A DNA stretch of 64,000 bases, taken from contig NZ_JAAKGS010000010.1 in assembly GCF_011043555.1 (NCBI RefSeq), positions 124,001 to 188,000 of the forward strand, written 5' to 3'. The first letter of the stretch is position 1; the number at the start of each line of letters is the position of its first letter. Both the position numbers and the translations under genes were made by a program. Positions 45,052-54,739 of this stretch are shown one piece after another. The notes beneath the pieces are model-generated. The model had not been told where the DNA came from. It saw only the letters and a program-made list of their open reading frames with translations, and did not search any database. Source of the DNA: Sphingobacterium sp. SGR-19. GTDB lineage: Bacteria; Bacteroidota; Bacteroidia; Sphingobacteriales; Sphingobacteriaceae.

Positions 45052-45750
45052 ATGAATATAGATAAAAACGAATTTAGAAAATATGCTATCAAGCATCATC
45101 GTATAGGAAGCCAACATGTAGATGGTTTTATTTCCCGTGTACAAAGCAACATACCGACAAATCTCACACCTTATATTATTGAGGAACGTCAGTTAAACGT
45201 CGCGCAAATGGACGTGTTTTCACGCTTGATGATGGACCGCATTATCTTCTTAGGTGACGCTATCAATGATCAGGTAGCCAATATTGTACAGGCACAGTTA
45301 TTATTTTTACAGTCTACAGACGCTCAGCGTGATATTCAGATTTATATCAACTCGCCGGGTGGTAGCGTATATGCCGGATTGGGTATCTATGACACCATGC
45401 AATACATTGCACCTGACGTAGCTACTATCTGTACCGGAATGGCGGCATCCATGGGAGCTGTATTATTGGTTGCTGGTGCCAAGGGTAAGCGCGCTGCGCT
45501 AAAACACGCTCGTGTGATGATTCACCAACCGTCTGGCGGAGCACAAGGTGTTGCTGCCGATATGGAAATCAATCTACGCGAAATGCTAAAGTTAAAAGAA
45601 GAATTATACACCATCATTTCTGAACATTCCGGCCAATCTTACGAGTGGGTAGAAAAGTCATCTGATCGTGACTATTGGATGAAAGCAGCAGAAGCGAAAG
45701 AGTTTGGTATGATTGATGAGGTATTATTACCCAAAAAAGAAGTTAAATAA
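45052..45750 (+). CDS. clpP: ATP-dependent Clp protease proteolytic subunit
   Basis: ClpP forms the tetradecameric serine-protease chamber fed by ClpX. The 232-residue protein has the catalytic Ser in 'CTGMAASMGAVLL', His in 'ARVMIHQPSGGAQG' and an acidic partner in 'SSDRDYWMKAAEAKEFGMIDEVL'. The N-terminal ~35 residues before the mature core are longer than in E. coli and may be processed. I start at ATG 45052 (MNIDKNEFRKYAIKHH); the frame from an upstream TTG adds eight unconvincing residues. clpX follows 10 nt after the stop, the common clpP-clpX pair; tig, often upstream, is not present. Confidence 0.96.
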   Translation: MNIDKNEFRKYAIKHHRIGSQHVDGFISRVQSNIPTNLTPYIIEERQLNVAQMDVFSRLMMDRIIFLGDAINDQVANIVQAQLLFLQSTDAQRDIQIYINSPGGSVYAGLGIYDTMQYIAPDVATICTGMAASMGAVLLVAGAKGKRAALKHARVMIHQPSGGAQGVAADMEINLREMLKLKEELYTIISEHSGQSYEWVEKSSDRDYWMKAAEAKEFGMIDEVLLPKKEVK

Positions 45751-45760
45751 CAATTAATCA

Positions 45761-47011
45761 ATGAGTAAGATTAATAATAGAGACGTCCGTTGCTCCTTTT
45801 GTGGTATCAGTAAAAATGATGCACAGATGCTTATTGCGGGTGATGGAGCTCATATTTGTGATCGCTGTGTGACGCAGGCTGGTGAAATTTTGGCCGAAGA
45901 ATTGAAACAACGGAAAAGCAAATCTTTGCAAACAGCTCTAAAGTTAGTTCGTCCGACAGAAATAAAGCAACACCTTGACCAATATGTGATCGGACAGGAT
46001 GATGCGAAAAAAGTAATTTCCGTTGCTGTGTACAACCACTACAAACGGCTGAACCAAAAAGTGAATAAAGATGAGATTGAAATCGAAAAATCAAACCTCA
46101 TTATCGTAGGAGAAACTGGAACTGGAAAAACATTGCTCGCAAAAACAGTCGCGAAAATATTGAATGTTCCTTTTTGTATTGTTGACGCCACAGTTTTGAC
46201 CGAAGCAGGTTATGTTGGGGAAGATGTCGAAAGTATTTTGACCCGCTTGTTGCAGGCGGCAGACTATGATGTTGCAGCAGCTGAAAGAGGTATCATCTAT
46301 ATCGACGAGATTGACAAAATTGCCCGTAAGAGTGACAATCCATCCATTACAAGGGATGTATCTGGAGAAGGTGTTCAACAGGCACTATTGAAAATTTTAG
46401 AGGGTACTAACGTCAACGTTCCTCCCCAAGGAGGTCGTAAACATCCAGACCAGAAAATGATTTCCGTTAATACGAGTAATATTCTTTTCCTTTGTGGTGG
46501 AGCTTTTGATGGAATCCAGAAGAAGATAGCCAACCGTTTGCGCACACAAACAGTTGGCTATAAAATGAAAGAGGAAGAACAAGATGTGGATCTTAACAAT
46601 CTCTATAAATATATTACTCCATTAGATCTGAAGAACTTCGGGCTCATTCCAGAATTAATTGGTCGATTGCCTGTATTGACGTATTTGAATCCACTAGATA
46701 AGGAGACATTATTAAGTATCTTAACCGAACCTAAAAACTCCTTGATCAAGCAGTATGTGAAGTTATTTCAATATGAAGATATTGAATTAGTGTTCGATAA
46801 AGATGTCTATGATTTTATTGTAGATAAGGCCTGGGAATTCAAGCTGGGTGCTCGAGGTCTGCGCAGTATTTGCGAAGCGATCATGCTGGATGCGATGTTT
46901 GAATTGCCAACAAGTAAAGAGGAGGACGACTCAAAAGTCTTGCATATCACACTCGATTACGCGAAGCAGAAGTTTGCAAAATCAGACATAAAAAAACTGC
47001 ACGTTGCATAA
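45761..47011 (+). CDS. clpX: ATP-dependent Clp protease ATP-binding subunit ClpX
   Basis: ClpX is the hexameric unfoldase that delivers substrates to ClpP. The 416-residue protein has a C4 zinc finger ('CSFCGISKNDAQMLIAGDGAHICDRC', residues ~11-36), Walker A 'GETGTGKTLLAKTVA', Walker B 'GIIYIDEIDKIARK', the pore-loop region 'TEAGYVGEDVESI' and the sensor/C-terminal part 'LGARGLRSICEAIMLDAMFELP'. It is co-transcribed with clpP and ends at a rho-independent terminator. Confidence 0.98.
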   Translation: MSKINNRDVRCSFCGISKNDAQMLIAGDGAHICDRCVTQAGEILAEELKQRKSKSLQTALKLVRPTEIKQHLDQYVIGQDDAKKVISVAVYNHYKRLNQKVNKDEIEIEKSNLIIVGETGTGKTLLAKTVAKILNVPFCIVDATVLTEAGYVGEDVESILTRLLQAADYDVAAAERGIIYIDEIDKIARKSDNPSITRDVSGEGVQQALLKILEGTNVNVPPQGGRKHPDQKMISVNTSNILFLCGGAFDGIQKKIANRLRTQTVGYKMKEEEQDVDLNNLYKYITPLDLKNFGLIPELIGRLPVLTYLNPLDKETLLSILTEPKNSLIKQYVKLFQYEDIELVFDKDVYDFIVDKAWEFKLGARGLRSICEAIMLDAMFELPTSKEEDDSKVLHITLDYAKQKFAKSDIKKLHVA

Positions 47012-47017
47012 AGCAAG

Positions 47018-47048
47018 AAAATCCCTCAACATATCGAGGGATTTTTTG
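47018..47048 (+). terminator. terminator after clpX
   Basis: AAATCCCTC and GAGGGATTT pair around an 8-nt loop and are followed by TTTTTG. Confidence 0.9.
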
Positions 47049-47118
47049 TATATTATATAACGCATTTGAAACTTGGACTGATTTTTAAAAGCGTTGTTTT
47101 ATCAATCGAAAGGCGCTT

Positions 47119-47940
47119 ATGACAAAAAAAAAGAAGAAAACGGTGGAGACACCGGTCACACCGGGACTAGGCACGAAAGAAGATATCGTTACAAATTGGT
47201 TACCCCGTTATACAGGATGTCCACTAGAGGAATTTGAGCCGTATGTACTGTTGACAAACTTTTCGAAATATGTCAAGATGTTTTCCGAGATGCATGACAA
47301 CGCACCTATTTATGGTGAGGATAAAGCGATGCAGGCTTGTACAGCTAGCGGTATAACCATGATCAATTTTGGTATGGGAAGCCCAATGGCCGCTACTGTC
47401 ATGGATCTTTTATCTGCCATAGCTCCGAAAGCCGTGTTGTTTCTTGGAAAGACCGGCGGTTTAAAAAGGAAAATTCCAGTTGGCGAACTCATCTTGCCCA
47501 TCGCCGCTGTACGAGGCGAGGGTACATCCAACGACTATTTCCCCCCTGAAGTCCCATCCCTTCCCGCCTTCGCCTTGCAAAAAGCAATTTCAACAACCAT
47601 TCGTGATTATTCACTGGATTATTGGACGGGAACCGTGTACACGACCAACAGACGGGTATGGGAGCACGACAAAAGGTTTAAAAAATACTTAAAAAGTATA
47701 CGTGCCATGGCTGTTGACATGGAGACCGCAACGATATTTAGTGTCGGTTTTGCTAATAAAATCCCAACTGGGGCTCTCCTATTAGTCTCAGATCAACCTA
47801 TGGTACCCGATGGTGTTAAAACTGCGGAAAGCGACTTAACGGTAACAGCAAAATATGTGGAAACCCATTTAAAAATAGGTATAGATGCGCTAAAGCAACT
47901 TATAAACAATGGGTTAACCGTCAAACATTTGAAGTTTTAA
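47119..47940 (+). CDS. amn: AMP nucleosidase (nucleoside phosphorylase fold)
   Basis: The 273-residue protein splits AMP into adenine and ribose 5-phosphate. It has the phosphorylase/nucleosidase fold: 'FGMGSPMAATVMDLL', 'KAVLFLGKTGGLKRKIPVGELILPIAAVRGEGTSN' and 'IRAMAVDMETATIFSVGFANKIPTGALLLVSDQPM'. 'DMETAT' holds the substrate ribose, and 'SDQPM' sits where the base is recognised. It lacks the extra N-terminal domain of E. coli Amn, as is usual in Bacteroidota. An unusual Lys-rich start (MTKKKKKTVETPV) is probably disordered. It converges with the FtsB-like gene with 9 nt between stops. Confidence 0.85.
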   Translation: MTKKKKKTVETPVTPGLGTKEDIVTNWLPRYTGCPLEEFEPYVLLTNFSKYVKMFSEMHDNAPIYGEDKAMQACTASGITMINFGMGSPMAATVMDLLSAIAPKAVLFLGKTGGLKRKIPVGELILPIAAVRGEGTSNDYFPPEVPSLPAFALQKAISTTIRDYSLDYWTGTVYTTNRRVWEHDKRFKKYLKSIRAMAVDMETATIFSVGFANKIPTGALLLVSDQPMVPDGVKTAESDLTVTAKYVETHLKIGIDALKQLINNGLTVKHLKF

Positions 47941-47949
47941 ATAATAACA

Positions 47950-48249
47950 CTACTCAGCAGATTCGATTTCTTGGATGACGTAAATATCTTCGTTATCCTT
48001 TTTCATTTTATAACGTTCTCTCGCTATACGTTGAATTTCACTGGGATTATATTGGACATCTTTTATCGCTTTCTCAATCCTCGTAATTTCCGATTCATAA
48101 AATTGCTTTTCGTTTTTCAGTTTATTTTTTTCTTGTTGATAGGAGAATTGGGTACTGAAATCGTATCTATCGAAAAAGCACATCCAAATAAAAAATGCGA
48201 CACCTGCAATAAGGTATTTGTTCTGAATCAATGCTAGAAAACGTTCCAT
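47950..48249 (-). CDS. FtsB/DivIC-family septum formation protein
   Basis: This 99-residue single-pass membrane protein has a short cytoplasmic start, one membrane helix ('KYLIAGVAFFIWMCFF'), a charged coiled coil ('YQQEKNKLKNEKQFYESEITRIEKAIKDVQYN') and the family C-terminus 'PSEIQRIARERYKMKKDNEDIYVI'. Such proteins link FtsL and FtsQ in the divisome at the septum. The family call rests on length, topology and the 'ERYKM-K--E' motif. It lies downstream of eno on the same strand, behind a terminator. Confidence 0.85.
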   Translation of the reverse strand: MERFLALIQNKYLIAGVAFFIWMCFFDRYDFSTQFSYQQEKNKLKNEKQFYESEITRIEKAIKDVQYNPSEIQRIARERYKMKKDNEDIYVIQEIESAE

Positions 48250-48356
48250 AAAGAGGCAAAGTTAAAATTCTTTGATAAAGATAATATATTTTTTCACAAA
48301 GTCCTTTTTTTAGATCGCATAAGTAGATTTTACCCGTATGTTATAAATAAAATAGA

Positions 48357-48386
48357 AAAGGAAGCATGACGCCTCCTTTTTTTGGT
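48357..48386. terminator. terminator downstream of eno
   Basis: AAAAGGAAGC and GCCTCCTTTT pair with one mismatch around a 5-nt loop, with T7 after on the plus strand and a T-rich run after on the minus strand. It lies 20 bp past the eno stop. Confidence 0.75.
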
Positions 48387-48405
48387 ATTAAATTTTCAAA
48401 ACGCC

Positions 48406-49719
<1,314 letters not shown>

Positions 49720-49754
49720 TTAGTCTATTTCCCAATCTTAGTGTATAATCAACA

Positions 49755-49786
49755 CTAAGATAGCATTTATCGTTGGCATAATCAAA
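49755..49786 (-). promoter_or_regulatory. putative promoter of eno
   Basis: On the minus strand TTTG (49783-49786) and TATCTTAG (49755-49762) are 20 bp apart; the -7 has one mismatch to TAnnTTTG. A CTTAGTGT/ACACTAAG hairpin (49737-49760) overlaps the -7 and start region and could affect expression. Confidence 0.5.
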
Positions 49787-49807
49787 TATATGCATTTCTA
49801 TTTTATA

Positions 49808-50908
49808 TCACGCCTTAACCATGGCAATGAAATCATCAAATAGATAACGTGAGTCGTGCGGACCTGGAGATGATTCAGGGTGGTATTGTACCGAGAATGC
49901 TTTTTTTCCTTTTAACCGGATTCCTTCAATTGAATTATCGTTGAGGTTGATATGGGTCACTTCCACTTTATCTGACTTCTCCAGATCTTCTGCTACAACG
50001 CTAAAACCATGATTTTGAGAGGTAATTTCACAACGATTGGCGATTATATTCTTCACTGGATGGTTTATACCGCGGTGTCCATTATGCATTTTTTCTGTAC
50101 GGATTCCGTGTGCCAGCGCTAGCATCTGATGGCCTAGGCATATACCAAACATGGGCTTATCTGCCGCTACTATCTGTTTGATAGTTTCTATCGCATAGTC
50201 TATTGCTGCTGGATCACCGGGCCCATTAGATATAAAATAACCATCAGGATTCCATTCCTCCATTTCTTTAAATGTGGTTTTGGCTGGAAATATTTTCGCA
50301 TAAACTTGACGTGCATCAAAGTTGCGTAGTATGTTCTTTTTGATCCCCAAATCCAAAACGGCTATTCGAGTAGGCGCACTTTCTTCTCCGTAGAAATAAG
50401 GTTCTTTGGTTGATACGACAGAAGACAGCTCCAATCCCTCCATAGAAGGCACTTCCGCTAATTGAGACTTCAATTCCTCTACAGCAAGTGTTTCGGAAGA
50501 TATAATGGCGTTCATCGCACCTTTATTTCGTATATGGCGTACCAATGAACGCGTGTCAATATCGGAGATACCAACTAAGTTTTCTTCTTCGAAATAGGTT
50601 TGAATAGATTTGTCGGCCATTTGACGGCTGTAATTAATGTTATAATTTTTACAGACCAAACCAGCGATCTGAATTTTTTCAGACTCTGTATCGTCCCCAT
50701 CAATTCCGTAATTACCAATATGCGCGTTGGTCGTTACCATGATTTGCCCGTAGTAAGATGGATCTGTAAAGATTTCCTGATAACCGGTCGTCCCTGTATT
50801 AAAACAGATCTCGCCTGTCGTTGTACCGATTTTTCCCGCAGCCTTGCCGTGATAAACCGTTCCATCTTCAAGCACCAAAATGGCTGGTAGTTTACTGTAG
50901 TTGGTCAT
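49808..50908 (-). CDS. carA: carbamoyl-phosphate synthase small subunit
   Basis: CarA removes ammonia from glutamine for carbamoyl phosphate, used for pyrimidines and arginine. The 366-residue protein starts with the CPSase small-chain domain ('LVLEDGTVYHGKAAGKIGTTTGEICFNTGTTGYQEIFTDPSY'). It ends with a class I amidotransferase domain: the nucleophile Cys in 'MFGICLGHQMLALAHG' and the His-Glu pair in 'AFSVQYHPESSPGPHDS'. carB is not within the window. On the same strand, ywbE lies upstream and eno downstream. Confidence 0.97.
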   Translation of the reverse strand: MTNYSKLPAILVLEDGTVYHGKAAGKIGTTTGEICFNTGTTGYQEIFTDPSYYGQIMVTTNAHIGNYGIDGDDTESEKIQIAGLVCKNYNINYSRQMADKSIQTYFEEENLVGISDIDTRSLVRHIRNKGAMNAIISSETLAVEELKSQLAEVPSMEGLELSSVVSTKEPYFYGEESAPTRIAVLDLGIKKNILRNFDARQVYAKIFPAKTTFKEMEEWNPDGYFISNGPGDPAAIDYAIETIKQIVAADKPMFGICLGHQMLALAHGIRTEKMHNGHRGINHPVKNIIANRCEITSQNHGFSVVAEDLEKSDKVEVTHINLNDNSIEGIRLKGKKAFSVQYHPESSPGPHDSRYLFDDFIAMVKA

Positions 50909-50960
50909 TCTCTTATTTCTCTGTTAAATTATTTCTGTAATCGTTCTTTCCCTTATGGAT

Positions 50961-50985
50961 ATAAAAAAAGCCCAAACGGGCTAAA
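50961..50985 (-). terminator. second terminator downstream of ywbE
   Basis: GCCC and GGGC pair tightly around AAAC. On the minus strand the stem runs into TTTTTTTA, so it can act as backup for the terminator at 51113. Confidence 0.6.
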
Positions 50986-51112
50986 ATAAATTCAAATATG
51001 ATAGGTTTCCATGTTACCACCGAAGCCTTGCGATATTATGACGAGATATGTTACCTCATTTTTCACGGGAGACAAAGGTAAAAAATAAAATGTGAAAAAT
51101 AAAACGTAAAAT

Positions 51113-51137
51113 TAAAAAAGAGGACATCATTCGTCCT
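51113..51137 (-). terminator. terminator overlapping the ywbE stop codon
   Basis: GAGGAC and GTCCTC pair around a 7-nt loop that contains the ywbE stop; on the minus strand TTTTTTAAT follows. Confidence 0.75.
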
Positions 51138-51330
51138 CCTCCAATATCTCCTGTACACGACCTATCTGGCCATCTTGCAATCTCACCTTGATACCTCTAT
51201 GATGAAAAGGTGCCGAAGTAAGTAAGTCCTTTACAATACCCTCTGTCAATATACCTGTACGTTGATCCTTTTTCAATACAATATTCACCAGCATCCCAGG
51301 TTTTATATTTGCTCTCGTTTTTCCGTCCAT
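51127..51330 (-). CDS. ywbE: YwbE family protein
   Basis: This 67-residue protein matches the small conserved YwbE family (DUF2196): 'DGKTRANIKPGMLVNIVLKKDQRTGILTEGIVKDLLTSAPFHHRGIKVRLQDGQIGRVQEIL' is nearly the whole domain, with the invariant His-rich 'FHHRGIKVRL'. The function is unknown; its small beta-barrel-like fold suggests nucleic-acid or protein binding (inference). It is the last gene of a four-gene set on the minus strand, 16 nt after rseP. The terminator overlaps its stop. Confidence 0.9.
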   Translation of the reverse strand: MDGKTRANIKPGMLVNIVLKKDQRTGILTEGIVKDLLTSAPFHHRGIKVRLQDGQIGRVQEILEEDE

Positions 51331-51346
51331 TATATATAACTCTCCA

Positions 51347-52669
51347 TTACCACTTTATAATATCATTTCCGAGTGTAAATAGCATAAGTGCTATCAATAT
51401 AAAGAAACCAACCATTTGCGCCTTCTCGAGGAAGTTATCACTCAACGGTTTACCTTGAATCATTTCTACCAGCAGGAATAGTACATGTCCGCCATCCAAG
51501 GCAGGTATTGGCAAGAGATTCATAAAGGCCAAAGCCATCGACAACATTCCCACTAAGCTCCAAAACCTAAGCCAATTCACTTCTGTACCGAACATTTTGG
51601 CTATTCCCACAGGTCCCGACAAGGCTTTATCTGCTCGCACATCACCCTTAAAAATTTTGCCAAAGCCTTTAATGTTAACAGTAATGACTTCAAAGGCACG
51701 TTTCGTGCCGATAGGTAAAGATTCCATCAAACCATATGTACGCGCTGTAACGGGTAGATCTTCCATTGTCGGTCCTACACCGACGGTCGCAGTAGAGTCT
51801 AGCTGGCCCGCCAAACTCATTTCTTGTCCGTCTCTTATAATGCTGACGTTTATCGCTTTATTAGCATATTTTTTAACCTCCTCAGAAAATTGGTCAAAAA
51901 ACGGGGTTGATATACCATTTACTGCCAGAATACTGTCTCCAACTTGAAACTGCATACGTTCCGCTTCCGAACCTTCCTGTATTCTGCCAATTTTCGCTGT
52001 AAGCCGAGGTTCTGCAAATACAAGCCCCTTATTTTTATGGTCGGCCACTTTGTTCAGTATATCGGAAGGTATATGAATTTCTTGTTGTTGGCCTTGTCTT
52101 TCTATGGTCAGCACTGCATCGCCCAACATCACTTCAGCACCCAGCACATCCGCGTAGAAAGCTACTGCGGGCTTACCATTTACCATTAGGATCTTATCTC
52201 CTGCCTGGATACCGACCTCCTTACCGATAACACCCGGAACCACTCCATAGGCCAGTTTAGTATTGTCGACATCGCTATCTCCGTAGCTAAAAGCCAACAT
52301 CCAAAAGACAACAATCCCCACAATAACATTGACAATAATTCCCCCCAGCATCACAATAAGGCGTTGCCATGCAGGTTTGGAGCGAAATTCCCATGGCTGC
52401 GGCTCCTGTTTCATTTGCTCGGTATCCATGGATTCATCGATCATACCTGCAATCTTCACATATCCACCTAATGGTAGCCAACCAATCCCATATTCACAAC
52501 CTTTGTAGTTAAACTTAAAAAGCTTGACACCCCATGCATCAAAGAAAAGGTAAAATTTTTCCACTTTAATACCGAATGCTCTCGCTGCCAGAAAGTGTCC
52601 CAGTTCATGCAATATTATCAAAATCGACAGGCCTAAAATTACCTGTCCAATCATTATCAATGTTCCCAT
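51347..52669 (-). CDS. rseP: site-2 protease RseP
   Basis: RseP cleaves single-pass membrane proteins such as anti-sigma factors inside the lipid layer. The 440-residue protein has the zinc motif 'LHELGHFLAARAFG' in the first membrane segment. It has two PDZ-type domains ('GIQAGDKILMVNGKP' and 'MQFQVGDSILAVNG') and the second metal-site segment 'FMNLLPIPALDGGHVLFLLVEMI'. It follows dxr by 20 nt, the usual dxr-rseP order in bacteria, and precedes ywbE. Confidence 0.95.
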   Translation of the reverse strand: MGTLIMIGQVILGLSILIILHELGHFLAARAFGIKVEKFYLFFDAWGVKLFKFNYKGCEYGIGWLPLGGYVKIAGMIDESMDTEQMKQEPQPWEFRSKPAWQRLIVMLGGIIVNVIVGIVVFWMLAFSYGDSDVDNTKLAYGVVPGVIGKEVGIQAGDKILMVNGKPAVAFYADVLGAEVMLGDAVLTIERQGQQQEIHIPSDILNKVADHKNKGLVFAEPRLTAKIGRIQEGSEAERMQFQVGDSILAVNGISTPFFDQFSEEVKKYANKAINVSIIRDGQEMSLAGQLDSTATVGVGPTMEDLPVTARTYGLMESLPIGTKRAFEVITVNIKGFGKIFKGDVRADKALSGPVGIAKMFGTEVNWLRFWSLVGMLSMALAFMNLLPIPALDGGHVLFLLVEMIQGKPLSDNFLEKAQMVGFFILIALMLFTLGNDIIKW

Positions 52670-52689
52670 TTATTAAATTATTCGTTCTC

Positions 52690-53844
52690 TTATTTCACTA
52701 AACTTCGTGCCACAATACGCGTTTCCCTGTCTATCGCCAGTAAATCCTCCAAAGAAGGATTTTCGACCATTTTTTGCTGACACATTGTCGCTTCAATCAA
52801 ATCACTCATTCCTAAAAATGAAATTTCATCTGCCAAGAACGCCGCAACAGCAACTTCATTCGCAGCGTTCAATACACAGGGGCGATCACCCCCATCTCTT
52901 AAAGATTGATACGCGAGTTCCAAATTACGAAAAGTATCTTTATCCACCTCTTCGAAAGTCAAAGAAGCGTAATTCATAAAATCAAAACGTTCGAGCGAAT
53001 TCGGCTGACGACTTGGATATGTCAACGCATTTTGAATCGGCAACTTCATATCCGGTAATCCCATCTGTGCTTTCATAGAGCCGTCCTGAAACTGCACCAC
53101 CGAATGGATAATAGATTGGGGATGCACAATGACGTCAATCTGCTTGACATCCAAATCGAAAAGCCATTTTGCTTCAATAACTTCCAACCCTTTATTCATG
53201 AGGGATGCAGAATCGATTGTTATCTTAGCACCCATCACCCAATTAGGATGCTTCAATGCCTGCTGTTTCGTAACGGAAGTCAAAAAATCACGGTCCTTTC
53301 CTCGAAATGGTCCACCAGATGCTGTTAGATATATTTTTTCCAACGGATTGGCGTGCTCTCCTACCAAACATTGAAATATAGCAGAATGCTCGGAATCCAC
53401 GGGCAACATTGCTACGTCATATTGACGAACCAAATCCATCACTAGCGCACCGGCTACCACCAGCGTTTCTTTGTTTGCCAACGCAATATCCTTTTTTCGT
53501 TCAACCGCTTTAACGGTAGGTCGTAGACCTGCTGACCCCACAATGGCATTGAGAACCATATCGATTTCATCGTATTGCACGACTTCCTCCAAACCTTTTT
53601 CTCCGGAGAGTACGGTTATTCCCAAGCTTTCCAACGCATTTTTCACCTGCGCATATTTATCCTCACAGACGATCACTGCGGCTTTCGGCTTAAATTCTTG
53701 AGCTTGGGCAATCAACAGATCAGCATTTGCACTCGCAGTCAACACCGAAACTCCAAACAATTCCGGAAATGCCCTTATTACCTCTAGGGCTTGTGTACCT
53801 ACACTTCCCGTAGAACCCAATATGGCAATATTTTTCTTCTTCAA
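52690..53844 (-). CDS. dxr: 1-deoxy-D-xylulose 5-phosphate reductoisomerase
   Basis: Dxr makes methylerythritol 4-phosphate, the committed step to isoprenoids. The 384-residue protein starts with the NADPH-binding '[21 protein letters not shown]'. It includes '[18 protein letters not shown]', metal and substrate residues in '[14 protein letters not shown]' and '[11 protein letters not shown]', and the '[24 protein letters not shown]' block (here as [23 protein letters not shown]). The C-terminal helical domain follows. It is transcribed with a preceding membrane protein gene (8 nt apart) and rseP. Confidence 0.97.
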   Translation of the reverse strand: [384 protein letters not shown]

Positions 53845-53852
53845 AATGCGGT

Positions 53853-54644
53853 TTAAATTATATTTTTTAATAATTGCGGATCATCACCTCCCTTATAATC
53901 TTTCATCATATTGTGATAGGCCGTTGCCATAACTAAACTGACCGATGGTATGATCACGAAGGTGTTGATCACACTAAAGATTTTGGCTACAATAAAGTAA
54001 CCTAAATACTCAAACGACACCTGAAGTATATAAGCTGTCCCCACCACCAGCATCAGTAAAAACAAATTGATAACGTTGCCCTTTGTTAATGCTATACTCA
54101 ATCTAAAAGCGCGGAAAAGGCTATATTTTTTATCAACGATAAAAAATGGAAAAAAAGTAATCCGAAGCAACACAAACATCATAATCAAACCTGTAAGAAA
54201 CGGATTAACTTCCATACTCAATGTTTCCATATCCGCTCCTAGATACAGCAGAGGGAAACTCAGCAAAGAAGAAAGCAGGTAGACTATTCCCAATAGGAAA
54301 GAATATAGTATGAAGCCCATTAGAAAATTCACAAACTGTTTTGCTGATGGAATATAGTCCTTAATATCTGCATGTTCAACGCCTTGCGCAAGTAACAAAG
54401 CTCTTTTTATCAACACCAATTGCGTTCCGAAAAACAATGTCACAAAGACAAAACACATCAAACCGTTTACGATATCGCCATTAGATTCTGCCAAGAGAAA
54501 AGCCAAATAAGACGATAGATTAGAGGTTACAAATAATAAAAAGCAAAGCCCGGCAATCGAAAAGTAATGGCTTTTCAAAATACTTATTGCTTTCATAAAA
54601 ACATCGTTCGCTTTAAACGTGCTTTGCTTCAAATATTGTAACAT
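53853..54644 (-). CDS. multi-pass membrane protein of unknown function upstream of dxr
   Basis: This 263-residue protein has about six hydrophobic segments (for example 'HYFSIAGLCFLLFVTSNLSSYLAFLL', 'LMCFVFVTLFFGTQLVLI' and 'FLMGFILYSFLLGIVYLLSSLLSF'). The charged segment 'FFIVDKKYSLFRAFRLSIALTKGN' recalls the cytoplasmic part of DUF975/glycerophosphoryl-diester-phosphodiesterase-linked membrane proteins. I do not assign a family firmly. It is the first gene of the set with dxr, rseP and ywbE, its stop 8 nt from the dxr start, so a link to envelope or membrane biology is plausible. Confidence 0.75.
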   Translation of the reverse strand: MLQYLKQSTFKANDVFMKAISILKSHYFSIAGLCFLLFVTSNLSSYLAFLLAESNGDIVNGLMCFVFVTLFFGTQLVLIKRALLLAQGVEHADIKDYIPSAKQFVNFLMGFILYSFLLGIVYLLSSLLSFPLLYLGADMETLSMEVNPFLTGLIMMFVLLRITFFPFFIVDKKYSLFRAFRLSIALTKGNVINLFLLMLVVGTAYILQVSFEYLGYFIVAKIFSVINTFVIIPSVSLVMATAYHNMMKDYKGGDDPQLLKNII

Positions 54645-54739
54645 GCTGAAAAATAATTATGCAAATATCAGATTATTCCCCCTAACCCCCAAGAGTGAAA
54701 CATTTTTTTATCATTATCTCCAACATTTGCAAGTCATGT